A stretch of DNA of 64,000 nucleotides from contig QKIH01000106.1 in NCBI GenBank assembly GCA_003249645.1, positions 1 through 64,000 on the forward strand, given 5' to 3'. Shown piece after piece: positions 19,468-29,310 of the stretch. The DNA is from Desulfobulbaceae bacterium (GTDB lineage: Bacteria > Desulfobacterota > Desulfobulbia > Desulfobulbales > Desulfocapsaceae). The notes under the pieces were generated by a model that worked only from the letters and a program-made list of their open reading frames with translations, was not told where the DNA came from and ran no database searches. How positions within the stretch are numbered: position 1 is the first letter of the stretch; each line of letters opens with the position of its first letter. The position numbers were made by a program, and so were the translations under genes.

Positions 19468-20128
19468 AAAAAACCCCTTGAAAATGTAATGATTCAATTA
19501 GTTGACAGGGCTACTGTCGGTTGTCAATATTCTGCCTTTCTCAATTTTGATCCTATGTCAAATTGGGTCGATTCGTCAAGGAAACCGGTCAAATATTTAT
19601 TGCAATAACGGTATTTTTTGCTTTTTCGACAATAATTTTGCCGACCAAACAACAAGGTGATAGTAAGGGCTTTTGGGTGGGAAAGTTGGTTTTTCGTCTC
19701 AGATTGAGTATTAATCTGCTGAATTTTCAGTGTGTTGTGTTTAGTATTTGTTAACATTTCCTATGACTAACATTAGGAAATCATTATCAATGCGCACCTC
19801 TTAGCTGTTAGTAATCATCTGCCGGATTGTCTGTGTGGCCATCATTTCCAAGAGGGGATAAACAGACCGTTGCAGCGGGGGGCGGTTTCAAAGGTGGAAG
19901 AGGGCACGGCTGATATGAAAAAAATCTGGTAAATGCAAAATTCTTAAGATAGGATTATCATAAGTAACCGATGGAAATCAATAAAATTTGACAGTTTTCA
20001 GCAGGCTTTCCGGGAGCGAATATTGATTATTTGACTATCGGTAACCTGATGATCCCTGATACATGTTGCAGTCCTTACAGAACAGCCCCGTCCACCATGG
20101 AAACATCAACCCGGTCAAGGAGTTGAAA
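19468..20128. other. Divergent intergenic region with an 8-bp inverted repeat
   Basis: About 660 bases between the chemoreceptor and the four-module kinase. ATTTCCTA (19757-19764) and TAGGAAAT (19775-19782) form a perfect inverted repeat around 10 bases, a possible operator for either gene. No reading frame in it has both a ribosome site and protein-like composition. I looked for a c-di-GMP riboswitch and did not find its conserved core. Confidence 0.4.
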
Positions 20129-23100
20129 ATGCGGTCTGGTATCATCATGCTAGTGGGTATTATCTGTTTTCTGGTTGAAATAACACAAGTTTTAGCTGAA
20201 GATCTTACGCTTGTCTATGACAGGAATACCACGCCGATGGGCTGCTCCGGCAGTTCGGCGCAACCGGCAGGGCTCGTCAGTGATTACTGGAAACAGCTGG
20301 GTGAGGCCGGTGGCTTCAGGATAACATTTCACCAAGCCGCAACGCTTGAAGATTCGCTTGAACTCATCCGTACCGGGCAGGCAGACCTGCATGCCGGGCT
20401 GCAGCGTACAGGCGAGAGCAAAGAAAATCTCAGTTTTACAGAACCTGTTTTTTCGCTGAAATATTACCTCTATACTGAAAAGCATCTGAAGCCGCTGCAC
20501 AGCTTGCAAAACTTAGGCGTTGAGCTGACAGGTGTCGTTGATAATGGGTATGCAGAACAGGTTGTCAGCCGTGAAATCCCGGCTAAACAGATAATCCGGT
20601 TCAGTGATTCTGAATCGATGTTTCAGTCATATCTTGATGGCAAGATAAAAGCGTTCATTTCTTCTGACATCCAGTTGCACTGCTACCAGTCACAAACATC
20701 CCGTCCTCTTTTGTTCAGCCAGTCGGACAAACCGCTTTTTGAGCAGACCTATTACGGTGCAGCAGCAAAAGAAAACTCTTCTCTTATCAGAAGGATAAAA
20801 GAGGTCCAGGAAAAGCTGATCCAAACCCGTCAGCAAGGTCAGGAACAGACGACGGAGGCTGAGAAAGCGGCCGAAAACGGATCATCCCTGATGGCAGCGA
20901 TCACTGACGATGAAAGACAATGGCTCGTTCAGCATCCGGTTCTTCGCGTCTCAAATGAAATGGACTGGCCGCCTTTTGATTTCAATGAAAACGGCACACC
21001 TATGGGACTTTCCATTGATCTGCTGAAAATTATCGGTGAACGCCTTAATGTGAAATTTGAGTTTATCCATGGTTATGAATGGAAAACGCTGCAGGAGATG
21101 ATCAGGACAAAACAGCTTGATGTCATACATAGTCTCACCCGGTCAGCAGAACGCGAACAATATATACTTTTTACCACTTCGTATGTTTCAAACCAGTCGG
21201 TGATCGTCACCTCCGAAGACGACACCTCAATCACACGGACGGAAGATCTTCGCAACAAGGTGGTTGCGGTAATTGATGGTTACAATCAGAAAGATGTTCT
21301 GCAAAAACGCTTTGATGATATTCGCTTTCTCGAGGTTGATTCTCCTCTTGATGCACTTAAAGCTGTCGCTTCAGGGCAGGCTGATGCAACAATCAGGTTT
21401 AACGGGGTTGCCGGCTATCTCATGCATCAGCATCTGCTTTCAAACCTGAAATTTGTCAACGAATTTACCACAGACAATGGAAACCTGAGCGAGCTCTTTT
21501 TGGGTGTGAGACAGGACTGGCCTCTGCTGCAGTCCATATTGCAGAAGGGACTGGATTCAATAAGCCGTGAAGAGATGGATGCTCTTAAAGAAAAGTGGTT
21601 TACGCAGAAATCAAGTTTGCAAGGCGCTGCTGTTGTATTCAGCAAAGAAGAAAGGCAATGGCTTGCCGATCATAGCGAAATTGTCCTCGGAGCAGATTTT
21701 AACTGGCCACCCTTCGATTTTACGGATGAATACGGTAACCATGCAGGCCTTTCCGCAGAATATGCTGCGATTATTGAACGGAAGAGCGGGTTAAAAATCA
21801 AGATAGTCAGTGGTGTCTGGTCTGACATCATCACCCGTATGCAGGAGGGCAAGCTGGACGGGCTGATATGTGCAGTGGAAACTGAACCGAGAAAGGCCTA
21901 TCTCACTTTTTCTCCACCTTATCTTTCCATTCCTACAGCTGTTGTCCTCAGGCAGGACAGCCCGATACTGCGTTTCCCTCAGGATCTGTATGGTAAGACA
22001 GTTTCGATCAACCGCGGATCGTATATGCACGACTGGCTGAAAAAACAGTTTCCCCAAATAAAACTCCATCTCAGCACCTCCAATGAAGAATCGCTGGAAG
22101 CCGTTTCCTATGGAAAGGCCGATGCATACATCGGCAACCTTGTTGTTGCCAACTACATCATCCGCAAACAGCTTCTCACCAACCTGACCATCACCCAGAA
22201 ACTCGTCGGCATGGACACCAAAACATCGGTTGCCATCGACCGAAAACAACCGCTGCTGCAATCCATCGTTGATAAAGTTTTAAAGAGCGTCACCCCATAT
22301 GAAAAAAAACGTATTCTCGACAAATGGTATTCAGTCACCACAGAAAAAATGATCCTGCTGACTGAAAGGGAAAAGAAATGGGTAGAAGCCCACCCCGTGG
22401 TCAGGGTTGCTGGTGATCCATCCTGGGCGCCATTTTCTTTTTCCAGTGAAACGGGGGAATACAGAGGAATCATTCCAGATTTTTTCAAATTACTGCAGCA
22501 GAGGACAGGACTCCAGTTTGAACTGGTTCATACAGAGTCATGGAACGATACGGTCAGCCTTTTTAAGCAGAAAAAAGTCGACATCATTGATGGTCTGTCA
22601 AAAGATGCGAAAAGAAGCGAACTGATGGATTTCTCAGATATATTTTTAAGCGGTGATAATGCCTTCATTACCCGTGATGATATTAATTTTATTAAGAATT
22701 TTTCCGATATTGCCGCAAAGAGGATTGCTACGGTTAAAGGCTATGTGACACAGACTTTTATCGAGCAGGATTATCCGAACCTCAAGTTGATGCTGTACGA
22801 CAACATAGAAGACGGCCTGAAAGCTCTGTCAAACGGAGAATCAGATGTTTTTGTTATTGATATCGCTACATTCGATTACCATGCAAAACATTCCGGCCTC
22901 TCAAATCTTAAAATTTCCGGTCTGACTCCCTATTCGTTTTCGCTGCGTGTCGGTGTTCAGAAAGAACAACCTGACCTGCTCTCGATCCTCAATAAAGGGA
23001 TTGCCCTGATAGATGACAAGGAGAAAGGGGAAATATATTCCAACTGGGTGACCCTATCAAAGCCGGTTGTTGATTATTCTCTCATCACCAAGATTATTCT

Positions 23101-24682
23101 GGCTGTCTTGGTTCTATTCGCCCTCTTCAGCTATTGGAACAGAAGACTGGCGGAAGAAGTGAAACTGAGAAAGGCTGCAGAAATAGCTGCGCTGCAGGCA
23201 GCAAGGGCAAAAAGCGAGTTTCTGGCAAATATGAGTCACGAAATCAGAACCCCGATGAACTCTGTTCTGGGCTTTGCTGAGCTGCTGGATAACATGATAA
23301 CGGACGCTGAACAGAAAAGTTATCTTAAAGCAATCAGGGCAGGCGGTAAGTCGCTTCTGAATATTATTAATGACATACTTGACCTGTCAAAGATCGAAGC
23401 GGGGAAAATGCAGCTTCGTCCGGAGGCGGTCTCGATGGAGAAGGTTTTTGATGAAATGCACAGCATCTTCATTAACCGTGTGCAGCAGAAAGACCTCAGT
23501 CTGTCCTTCTCGCTTGAAGATCGGTTTCCTCCCTATCTCTTTATAGATGGTGCCAGATTACGGCAGATTCTGACTAATCTTCTGAGCAACGCGCTTAAAT
23601 TCACCGATAAAGGCGGCATAGAAGTTTATGGTTATGTCAATAAAACAGACGCCAGCGGGGAAGACGTCTCTTTTACAGTCACGGTCAGAGATACCGGCAT
23701 CGGAATTAACAAGGATCAGCAGACTCTTATCTTTGACACATTTGAACAGCAGACTGGTCAGGACAGCAGCAGATACGGAGGGACCGGACTTGGTCTGTCC
23801 ATCTGCAGGAGCCTGATGTCAATGATGAACGGAAACATTTATGTCGAGAGCGAACCGGGAAAAGGCTCTGTTTTTTTTCTCGAGTTTCTGAGAATCCCAG
23901 TCACCGATCAGCAGCAGGAAGCGGCGGAAGAAAAACAGATGACGGCCAGGGGCTTTCATGAAGCTGTTGTTCTGTTGGCTGATGATGTTTCTGACAACCG
24001 CTCGCTTATTACCGGCTTCTTCAGGGGGAGTTCCATTAAATTTATCGAGGCAGATAACGGTCAGCAGGTGCTGGATTATGTGCAGGAAAACCATATTGAT
24101 CTTCTTGTTATGGATTTGCGGATGCCTGTCTTAAACGGTTATGAAACAATCTCTTACTTAAAACAGGACAAGAAAACTGCAGCTATCCCGGTTATTGCTT
24201 TCACCGCTTCTGTAATGGGCGAAGATCTTGAAAAGGTACAACAGTACGGATTTGACGGATACCTGCGTAAACCTGTCGGACAGCAGGAAGTATTTAAAAT
24301 GGTGAGCAACTTCATTCCGTATGATGAGCCGTCTTCTTTACCGCAGCAGGAGATGGCGATCGTCACATCGGAGATTCCGCCTGAACAGATCGCTGAGTTT
24401 ATTGGCAGAGCAAAAACAATCCTTCTTCCTCAATGGAGAGAGGTGAAAGACAAAGGCGACTTCAATCGCATCGGCACCTTTGCAGATGATCTGTATAAAA
24501 TTGCCGGCCAGTATAAGTTGGAAGGGTTGATGGATTATTCAAAATTGCTGCATATTCACATAGAAAGTTTCGACATTCTTGAAGTTGATGTTATGATGAA
24601 TACATTTCCTGAATTACTTAAAACTCTGGAGCAAACCTTGAAAACGGGTGAAAGGGGAGCCGATGATGGGAACAACGTTTAA
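20129..24682 (+). CDS. Hybrid histidine kinase with four tandem SBP3 sensor domains
   Basis: A 1517-residue BvgS-like sensor. It has a signal peptide (1-22), then four family-3 binding-protein modules: about 24-250, 262-500, 508-745 and 748-985. The last three each open with a similar helix (for example ERQWLVQHP, ERQWLADHS, REKKWVEAHP) before the ligand lobe, which shows internal duplication; module one is more diverged. TM at about 985-1005, coiled linker, HisKA MSHEIRTPMN with His1037, HATPase with DTGIGI and GGTGLGLS, and a receiver with Asp1329. The last 110 residues look helical but lack an evident phospho-His, so a degenerate Hpt is possible. ATG 20129 has AGGAG 6 bases upstream. Its end overlaps the next gene by 17 bases. 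Confidence 0.92.
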   Translation: MRSGIIMLVGIICFLVEITQVLAEDLTLVYDRNTTPMGCSGSSAQPAGLVSDYWKQLGEAGGFRITFHQAATLEDSLELIRTGQADLHAGLQRTGESKENLSFTEPVFSLKYYLYTEKHLKPLHSLQNLGVELTGVVDNGYAEQVVSREIPAKQIIRFSDSESMFQSYLDGKIKAFISSDIQLHCYQSQTSRPLLFSQSDKPLFEQTYYGAAAKENSSLIRRIKEVQEKLIQTRQQGQEQTTEAEKAAENGSSLMAAITDDERQWLVQHPVLRVSNEMDWPPFDFNENGTPMGLSIDLLKIIGERLNVKFEFIHGYEWKTLQEMIRTKQLDVIHSLTRSAEREQYILFTTSYVSNQSVIVTSEDDTSITRTEDLRNKVVAVIDGYNQKDVLQKRFDDIRFLEVDSPLDALKAVASGQADATIRFNGVAGYLMHQHLLSNLKFVNEFTTDNGNLSELFLGVRQDWPLLQSILQKGLDSISREEMDALKEKWFTQKSSLQGAAVVFSKEERQWLADHSEIVLGADFNWPPFDFTDEYGNHAGLSAEYAAIIERKSGLKIKIVSGVWSDIITRMQEGKLDGLICAVETEPRKAYLTFSPPYLSIPTAVVLRQDSPILRFPQDLYGKTVSINRGSYMHDWLKKQFPQIKLHLSTSNEESLEAVSYGKADAYIGNLVVANYIIRKQLLTNLTITQKLVGMDTKTSVAIDRKQPLLQSIVDKVLKSVTPYEKKRILDKWYSVTTEKMILLTEREKKWVEAHPVVRVAGDPSWAPFSFSSETGEYRGIIPDFFKLLQQRTGLQFELVHTESWNDTVSLFKQKKVDIIDGLSKDAKRSELMDFSDIFLSGDNAFITRDDINFIKNFSDIAAKRIATVKGYVTQTFIEQDYPNLKLMLYDNIEDGLKALSNGESDVFVIDIATFDYHAKHSGLSNLKISGLTPYSFSLRVGVQKEQPDLLSILNKGIALIDDKEKGEIYSNWVTLSKPVVDYSLITKIILAVLVLFALFSYWNRRLAEEVKLRKAAEIAALQAARAKSEFLANMSHEIRTPMNSVLGFAELLDNMITDAEQKSYLKAIRAGGKSLLNIINDILDLSKIEAGKMQLRPEAVSMEKVFDEMHSIFINRVQQKDLSLSFSLEDRFPPYLFIDGARLRQILTNLLSNALKFTDKGGIEVYGYVNKTDASGEDVSFTVTVRDTGIGINKDQQTLIFDTFEQQTGQDSSRYGGTGLGLSICRSLMSMMNGNIYVESEPGKGSVFFLEFLRIPVTDQQQEAAEEKQMTARGFHEAVVLLADDVSDNRSLITGFFRGSSIKFIEADNGQQVLDYVQENHIDLLVMDLRMPVLNGYETISYLKQDKKTAAIPVIAFTASVMGEDLEKVQQYGFDGYLRKPVGQQEVFKMVSNFIPYDEPSSLPQQEMAIVTSEIPPEQIAEFIGRAKTILLPQWREVKDKGDFNRIGTFADDLYKIAGQYKLEGLMDYSKLLHIHIESFDILEVDVMMNTFPELLKTLEQTLKTGERGADDGNNV

Positions 24683-25823
24683 TATTCTCGTTGTTGATGA
24701 TGATCTGAAAAATATTCAGGTTGGGATAAATTTTCTCAAGCAGAACAAAAATTATCATCTGATATTTGCAACAAGCGGGGAACAGGCACTAGAACGTGTC
24801 AAAGAAACCAGCTTTGATCTTATCCTCCTTGATATTCTCATGCCGACAATGGATGGCTATGAAGTCTGCAGCAGATTAAAGGCAGATGAAGCCACCAAAC
24901 ATATTCCGATAATATTTCTGACCGCGAAAAATGAGGAAGAGAGCCTGGTGAGAGGGTTTGAGCTGGGAGGCGCCGATTACATCACCAAACCTTTCAATGC
25001 CGCTGAGCTTCACGCACGGGTAAAAACACAGCTTGATCTCCATTACTACTATCATCAGGAAATTGCCAAGCTGCAGCAACTTCTTATGTATTCTCAACGG
25101 GCTGAAACAATTAAGTTTATAGCCGGTGGGGTTGCCCATGATTGTAAAAATTTTCTCTCTGCGATTCCTTTTAACCTCCACCTGCTGCAAAAAACCATTC
25201 TTGAGGACGAATCAAAGAAAGAGAAAATGCTGGAATTAATCGATGGAGCAAAGGCAGCAGTAAATAAGGTCGACAATCTCCTCAATCATTTTTTCTCATT
25301 CAATACAGATTCTTCCCATCACAGCGAACCGGTAGATATGAATGAGGTCGTTGCTGATCTCAACAAAGTCTACAAAGAATGGGTGCGTCATAAAATTGAT
25401 TTTTCCACTGTCCTTCTCTCTCAGCCTGCGATAACCATGGCTGATAAACTGCATATCGAACAGGTTCTCCTGAATCTGTTGATAAACGCCCAGTATGCCG
25501 TTGTTGAACGGATGGAGAGAGATAACGGTGCAGGCAGAATAGAACTTCTTATCGATAAAACTGAAGCAACGGACATAGAAGGGCTTCAACATAATCTGCC
25601 GTATATAACTATTTCTGTTGAGGACAACGGTATCGGCATGTCTGCCGATGTGATGAAGAAAATATTTGATCCGTACTTTTCAACCCGCAAAGAATCAGGC
25701 GGCAGTGGTTTGGGACTTGCCGTATCAAAGCATATAATCGAAATGCATATGGGGCATGTTGAAGTAAACAGCGAAGAAGGTGTCGGGACAACTTTTACGG
25801 TCTACCTTCCCTTGGCCCAATAA
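24666..25823 (+). CDS. Receiver-histidine kinase fusion
   Basis: A 385-residue cytoplasmic protein with receiver first (1-120: acidic residues DDD, Asp56, Lys108), a short coiled linker, then a kinase core. The core has H-box GGVAHDCKN (His158) and HATPase ending FDPYFSTRKESGGSGLGLAV. It has no membrane segment, so it probably takes phosphate or signal from the four-module kinase it overlaps by 17 bases. ATG 24666 is chosen because GGGGAG lies 6 bases upstream; ATG 24663 and GTG 24648 are too close to or before that site. The receiver-kinase order is typical of intermediate relay proteins. No output domain is present, so the final regulator is elsewhere. Confidence 0.9.
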   Translation: MGTTFNILVVDDDLKNIQVGINFLKQNKNYHLIFATSGEQALERVKETSFDLILLDILMPTMDGYEVCSRLKADEATKHIPIIFLTAKNEEESLVRGFELGGADYITKPFNAAELHARVKTQLDLHYYYHQEIAKLQQLLMYSQRAETIKFIAGGVAHDCKNFLSAIPFNLHLLQKTILEDESKKEKMLELIDGAKAAVNKVDNLLNHFFSFNTDSSHHSEPVDMNEVVADLNKVYKEWVRHKIDFSTVLLSQPAITMADKLHIEQVLLNLLINAQYAVVERMERDNGAGRIELLIDKTEATDIEGLQHNLPYITISVEDNGIGMSADVMKKIFDPYFSTRKESGGSGLGLAVSKHIIEMHMGHVEVNSEEGVGTTFTVYLPLAQ

Positions 25824-25875
25824 TGACAATTGTGGACAGCGCCTTTGCCGTCCAATCGTATTGGGTTCTTATGGC

Positions 25876-25914
25876 AAAAAGAATAAGCGGCACAATAAGG
25901 TATTGTGCCGCTTA
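25876..25914 (-). terminator. Strong terminator between convergent genes
   Basis: A 14-bp perfect stem, TAAGCGGCACAATA (25884-25897) with TATTGTGCCGCTTA (25901-25914), and a 3-base loop. On the minus strand TTCTTTTT follows, ending the Cache chemoreceptor transcript. The plus side lacks a T run but the stem may still stop the kinase transcript. Confidence 0.8.
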
Positions 25915-25933
25915 CAGAGTTAAAGGTTTTGCA

Positions 25934-27655
25934 TCAGATTTTAAATTTGCTGACAATCTCTTTAAGCTGACTCGACAGGCGATAGAGTTCAGTGCTTGTC
26001 TTGTCAACCTTGCCGCTATTGTTTGAGATGCCTGTTGCGGCATTATTAACCTTGGAAATATCTTCTGATATTGACCCTGCGACAACGGTTACCTGGCTGA
26101 TATTTTCGTTAACTTCGGTAAGGCCGGATGCTGCCTGGTTGATATTGGATGCAATTTCCTCTGTGGCGGCAGATTGTTCTCCCACTGCAGTTGATATGGT
26201 TGAAATAATTTCATTAACACTGTTGATGACGTTGGTGATTCCCTGAATATCAGCGACAGTCGACCCTGTTGTCGTCTGGACATCATCGATCTGTTTTTTA
26301 ATGTCGAGTGTTGCTTCTGCCGTTTGTTTTGCAAGCTCTTTAATCTCGTTGGCAACAACGGCAAAACCTTTACCGGCCTCACCTGCCCGGGCGGCCTCGA
26401 TTGTTGCATTAAGGGCCAGCAGGTTCGTCTGTTCTGAAATTTCAGTAATGGTTTCGGTGACTTTACTGATGGCATCGGCTAAGGCGCCCAATTCCTGCAT
26501 TTTTTTCGAGGTGCTTTCTGCCTGAACTACAGCCGCCTCTGAAATGGTATGTGCCCGCTCGACGTTTGAGGCAATCTCATTAACTGTTGCTGTCATTTCT
26601 TCCGCAGCACTGGCAACCATGGAAGCGTTTGTTGTTGATTGTTCCATGGCTGCTGCGACACTGTTCATGTTTGCGCTCATTTCTTCTGCCGCCGAGGCAA
26701 CACTTTCTGACAGCGCTGTTGTTTCGCTTGCATTGCTTGCCAGGCTGGAAGATATCTGGGAGAGGCTGTTTGATTCATTTTCAACGCTTGTCGTTGAACG
26801 GGCAATGGAACCTATGATATCCTGCAGCTTTGCCAGAAAGGTATTGAACCAGCCGGCAAGTTCGGCAATTTCATCCTTGGTCTTGATCTCTATCCGTTTT
26901 GTCAGGTCTCCTTCACCCTCAGCAATATCCTGAAAACTGTGAATCATCTGTTTCAGGTTCCCAACAACACCTATAACGATGGCAAGGCAAAGGGTTATGA
27001 TACCGCCAAAAATGATGCCGGATATAATGATCATCGTGATCAGTGATTTGCGGGCCTGGACAGAACTTTCTTCCTTCATTTTAGCCTGATAGGCATCAAT
27101 GTTATCGAGGTAAACACCGGTGCCGATCCACATCTCGGTTCCTGGAATCATTTCTGCATAGCCAAGCTTGCCGACATCTCCGGCGCCCGGTTTAGGCCAG
27201 ATATAGATGACAAAACCACCGCCTTTCTTGGCAGCTGCATGAAGATCGCGGACCAGATAAACATCGTTTTTGTCTTTCATGTCCTGCAGGTCTTTCCCCT
27301 GCAGTTCCTTTTTGGGAGGAAGTGCGACGTTAGTGGTCTCCTCATAGACGAAGTAGTAACCGGATGAATCGGTTTCAAAACGAATATCATCGATCAGTTT
27401 CCGTATGATTTCTATCTTTTCATTTTCACCGGTCACGTTCTCAATAGCATGGCCGGCTGCAATTGCTATGGTGTGTGTGGCCACCTGAAGTTTGTCCTTC
27501 TGGGCGGCAAGCATCACTTCTCCGGTTTTTGCAATCCCAACGTCCCTCGTCTTGTTGCTGTTCTGGATGGAAAACCAGATCATCAACAGAAAAAGACCTA
27601 GAATAGAAGCAATAATCAGATACATCCGTTGTTTAACAGTAAGCCTACTTAGCAT
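25934..27655 (-). CDS. Methyl-accepting chemotaxis protein, Cache sensor
   Basis: A 573-residue chemoreceptor: TM1 (about 8-28), and an extracytoplasmic single-Cache (sCache_2-like) domain with [22 protein letters not shown] and [24 protein letters not shown]2 (about 195-220), HAMP with [13 protein letters not shown] and the signalling hairpin with [20 protein letters not shown] follow. sCache_2 receptors often bind small carboxylates such as acetate, lactate or pyruvate; the exact ligand is not readable. ATG 27655 is preferred since AAAAGGGG ends 6 bases before it. The hairpin is nearly identical to that of the other receptor in the window, so both should join the same arrays. Confidence 0.93.
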   Translation of the reverse strand: MLSRLTVKQRMYLIIASILGLFLLMIWFSIQNSNKTRDVGIAKTGEVMLAAQKDKLQVATHTIAIAAGHAIENVTGENEKIEIIRKLIDDIRFETDSSGYYFVYEETTNVALPPKKELQGKDLQDMKDKNDVYLVRDLHAAAKKGGGFVIYIWPKPGAGDVGKLGYAEMIPGTEMWIGTGVYLDNIDAYQAKMKEESSVQARKSLITMIIISGIIFGGIITLCLAIVIGVVGNLKQMIHSFQDIAEGEGDLTKRIEIKTKDEIAELAGWFNTFLAKLQDIIGSIARSTTSVENESNSLSQISSSLASNASETTALSESVASAAEEMSANMNSVAAAMEQSTTNASMVASAAEEMTATVNEIASNVERAHTISEAAVVQAESTSKKMQELGALADAISKVTETITEISEQTNLLALNATIEAARAGEAGKGFAVVANEIKELAKQTAEATLDIKKQIDDVQTTTGSTVADIQGITNVINSVNEIISTISTAVGEQSAATEEIASNINQAASGLTEVNENISQVTVVAGSISEDISKVNNAATGISNNSGKVDKTSTELYRLSSQLKEIVSKFKI

Positions 27656-28062
27656 TATCATCCCCTTTTGTTGATTCCTCATTTATCCGAGCTATTTTAA
27701 AAATTTTACGGATATCTGCAGTACATGTCAAATTATATGCTATAGATCTTGCAAAAGATGTATGGGCTTGAATATTCGATAATAAATGGTGTTGTGTTCA
27801 GGCTCTGCAGCAGTACTGATAATGATAAGATGCAAAGACTGTTTTCTTTGAACGCTGAAGAAAGATAAGCCGTCATGAAATCAAAATCATGTTAGATGGC
27901 ATTGGGCGGTGATCTTTATGCCGGTATATTTGCCTTGCCTTGATATACGATGGATTTTTTTATGGAAAGCGGATATTGCTTTGTTATGAAGGAAAAAGGG
28001 AAAAGGCAATTTGCTGCAAAAAAATATCAGTATTTGAGTGAGCAGCGGAATTTAAGATAGAT
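27656..28062. other. Divergent intergenic region
   Basis: AT-rich, between the Cache receptor and the Fe-ADH gene. GATAATGATAAG at about 27818 matches the first half of a Fur-type box, but the second half is absent. No gene or clear promoter seen. Confidence 0.35.
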
Positions 28063-29211
28063 ATGAACAGTTTTATCTGGAAGAGCAACAGCACATTTAT
28101 TTTCCGGCATGGTGCAAGAAAAGAACTTTCTCACCTCGTTCAGGGGAATCGGATTCTGGCTGTAACCGGTGGACGCTGGCTTAGAGATACAGGTGAGTGG
28201 GATGCCATCAGAATTCCGCTGGAAAACCGAGGTTTCAAGATTGAACGGGTTGCTGTTGCCAGGGAGCCTTCCCCGGAAGACATAGATAACACGGTGGCGG
28301 CATTCCGGAAATTTGCACCGCAGACTATCCTGGCCGTTGGAGGAGGAAGTGTGCTCGATGCGGCTAAAGCAATTGCCGCGATGTTCTGTCATCCGGAAAA
28401 AATTGAATACTACCTGGAAGGCATTGGAAAAGAATCGCCGACCGGAGCAACACTTCCCTTAATTGCCCTGCCGACCACTTCGGGGACCGGTTCCGAGGCA
28501 ACCAAGAACGCCGTTATTTCCCGGCCGGGCATCGGAGGATTTAAGAAATCACTGCGTCATGATGCTTTTATTCCCGCAACAGCTGTCATAGACCCTGAGC
28601 TGCTCCGCTTTTGTCCTCCTGAGATTACAATCTATTCTGGAATGGATGCGCTGACCCAGCTGATGGAAGGGTGGATTTCCACCGGGGCCAACACTTTCAG
28701 TGATATGTTCGCCCGCCAGGGACTTGAGCTTTTTGCCGCCTCTTTTCCTGCAGTTCTGCAAAATCCGGGTAATAGTGATGCCCGAGGAAATGTCGCTCTG
28801 GCAGCATATCTTTCAGGCATGACTCTTGCTAATGCGGGGCTTGGAACGGTACATGGTATGGCAGGTGTACTTGGCGGCCTGGAAAGTTTGCCGCACGGGA
28901 TGATCTGCAGCCGGCTTATCCCACCCGTTTTCAGACATATTGCCGGTCAGGCGGAAGATTCTGCCCTGGCACGGATCAGCTGGCTGGGTGACTGTTTTCA
29001 TCAATACTGGTTTGGTATTACGGAAAATGGAACTGAAGGGTTCCTCCAGCTGCTCGATCAGCTGGAACAGCTGCTGCCCGAACAGAACAGCTTCCTTGAT
29101 GAACAGACGCTCAATTTGGCGGCCAGCAAGTCAAATGATAAAAACAGCCCGGTTTCAACGACTATGGAAGAGCGAAAACGGTTCTTCATGGATGCTTTCA
29201 GCATTGAGTGA
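28063..29211 (+). CDS. Iron-containing alcohol dehydrogenase family protein with altered ligand
   Basis: A 382-residue group III alcohol dehydrogenase. It has NAD(P) loop GGGSVLDAAKA (93-103), TTSGTGSEAT (138-147) and metal-site region GMDALTQLMEG. Ligands expected at Asp195, 199, His264 and His278 are Asp, Gln, His and His: position 199 is Gln where classical members have His. DALTQ is a recurrent variant, so this is a subgroup feature rather than damage, and it may change metal or substrate preference. The family oxidises short alcohols or reduces aldehydes, and some members act on hydroxy acids. A hydroxyacid dehydrogenase-like gene follows 100 bases later, suggesting a shared pathway. Substrate unknown. 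Confidence 0.88.
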   Translation: MNSFIWKSNSTFIFRHGARKELSHLVQGNRILAVTGGRWLRDTGEWDAIRIPLENRGFKIERVAVAREPSPEDIDNTVAAFRKFAPQTILAVGGGSVLDAAKAIAAMFCHPEKIEYYLEGIGKESPTGATLPLIALPTTSGTGSEATKNAVISRPGIGGFKKSLRHDAFIPATAVIDPELLRFCPPEITIYSGMDALTQLMEGWISTGANTFSDMFARQGLELFAASFPAVLQNPGNSDARGNVALAAYLSGMTLANAGLGTVHGMAGVLGGLESLPHGMICSRLIPPVFRHIAGQAEDSALARISWLGDCFHQYWFGITENGTEGFLQLLDQLEQLLPEQNSFLDEQTLNLAASKSNDKNSPVSTTMEERKRFFMDAFSIE

Positions 29212-29310
29212 AATTCGTATAACGGGTAGTCCTGCTATGGAGGATCATCTTCTCATTTTGCTCTGAACTATAAATAAAACGCTATATTATATGATATATA
29301 AGGATATTGC

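Noticed and set aside
19524-19757. Minus-strand 77-codon frame in the divergent region
   Set aside because: No ribosome site, low-complexity composition, and it would sit in the chemoreceptor promoter region.
19775-19793. Possible Fur box (AATCATTATC)
   Set aside because: Only the second half matches; the first half does not.
27818-27830. Possible Fur box GATAATGATAAG
   Set aside because: Second half-site missing.
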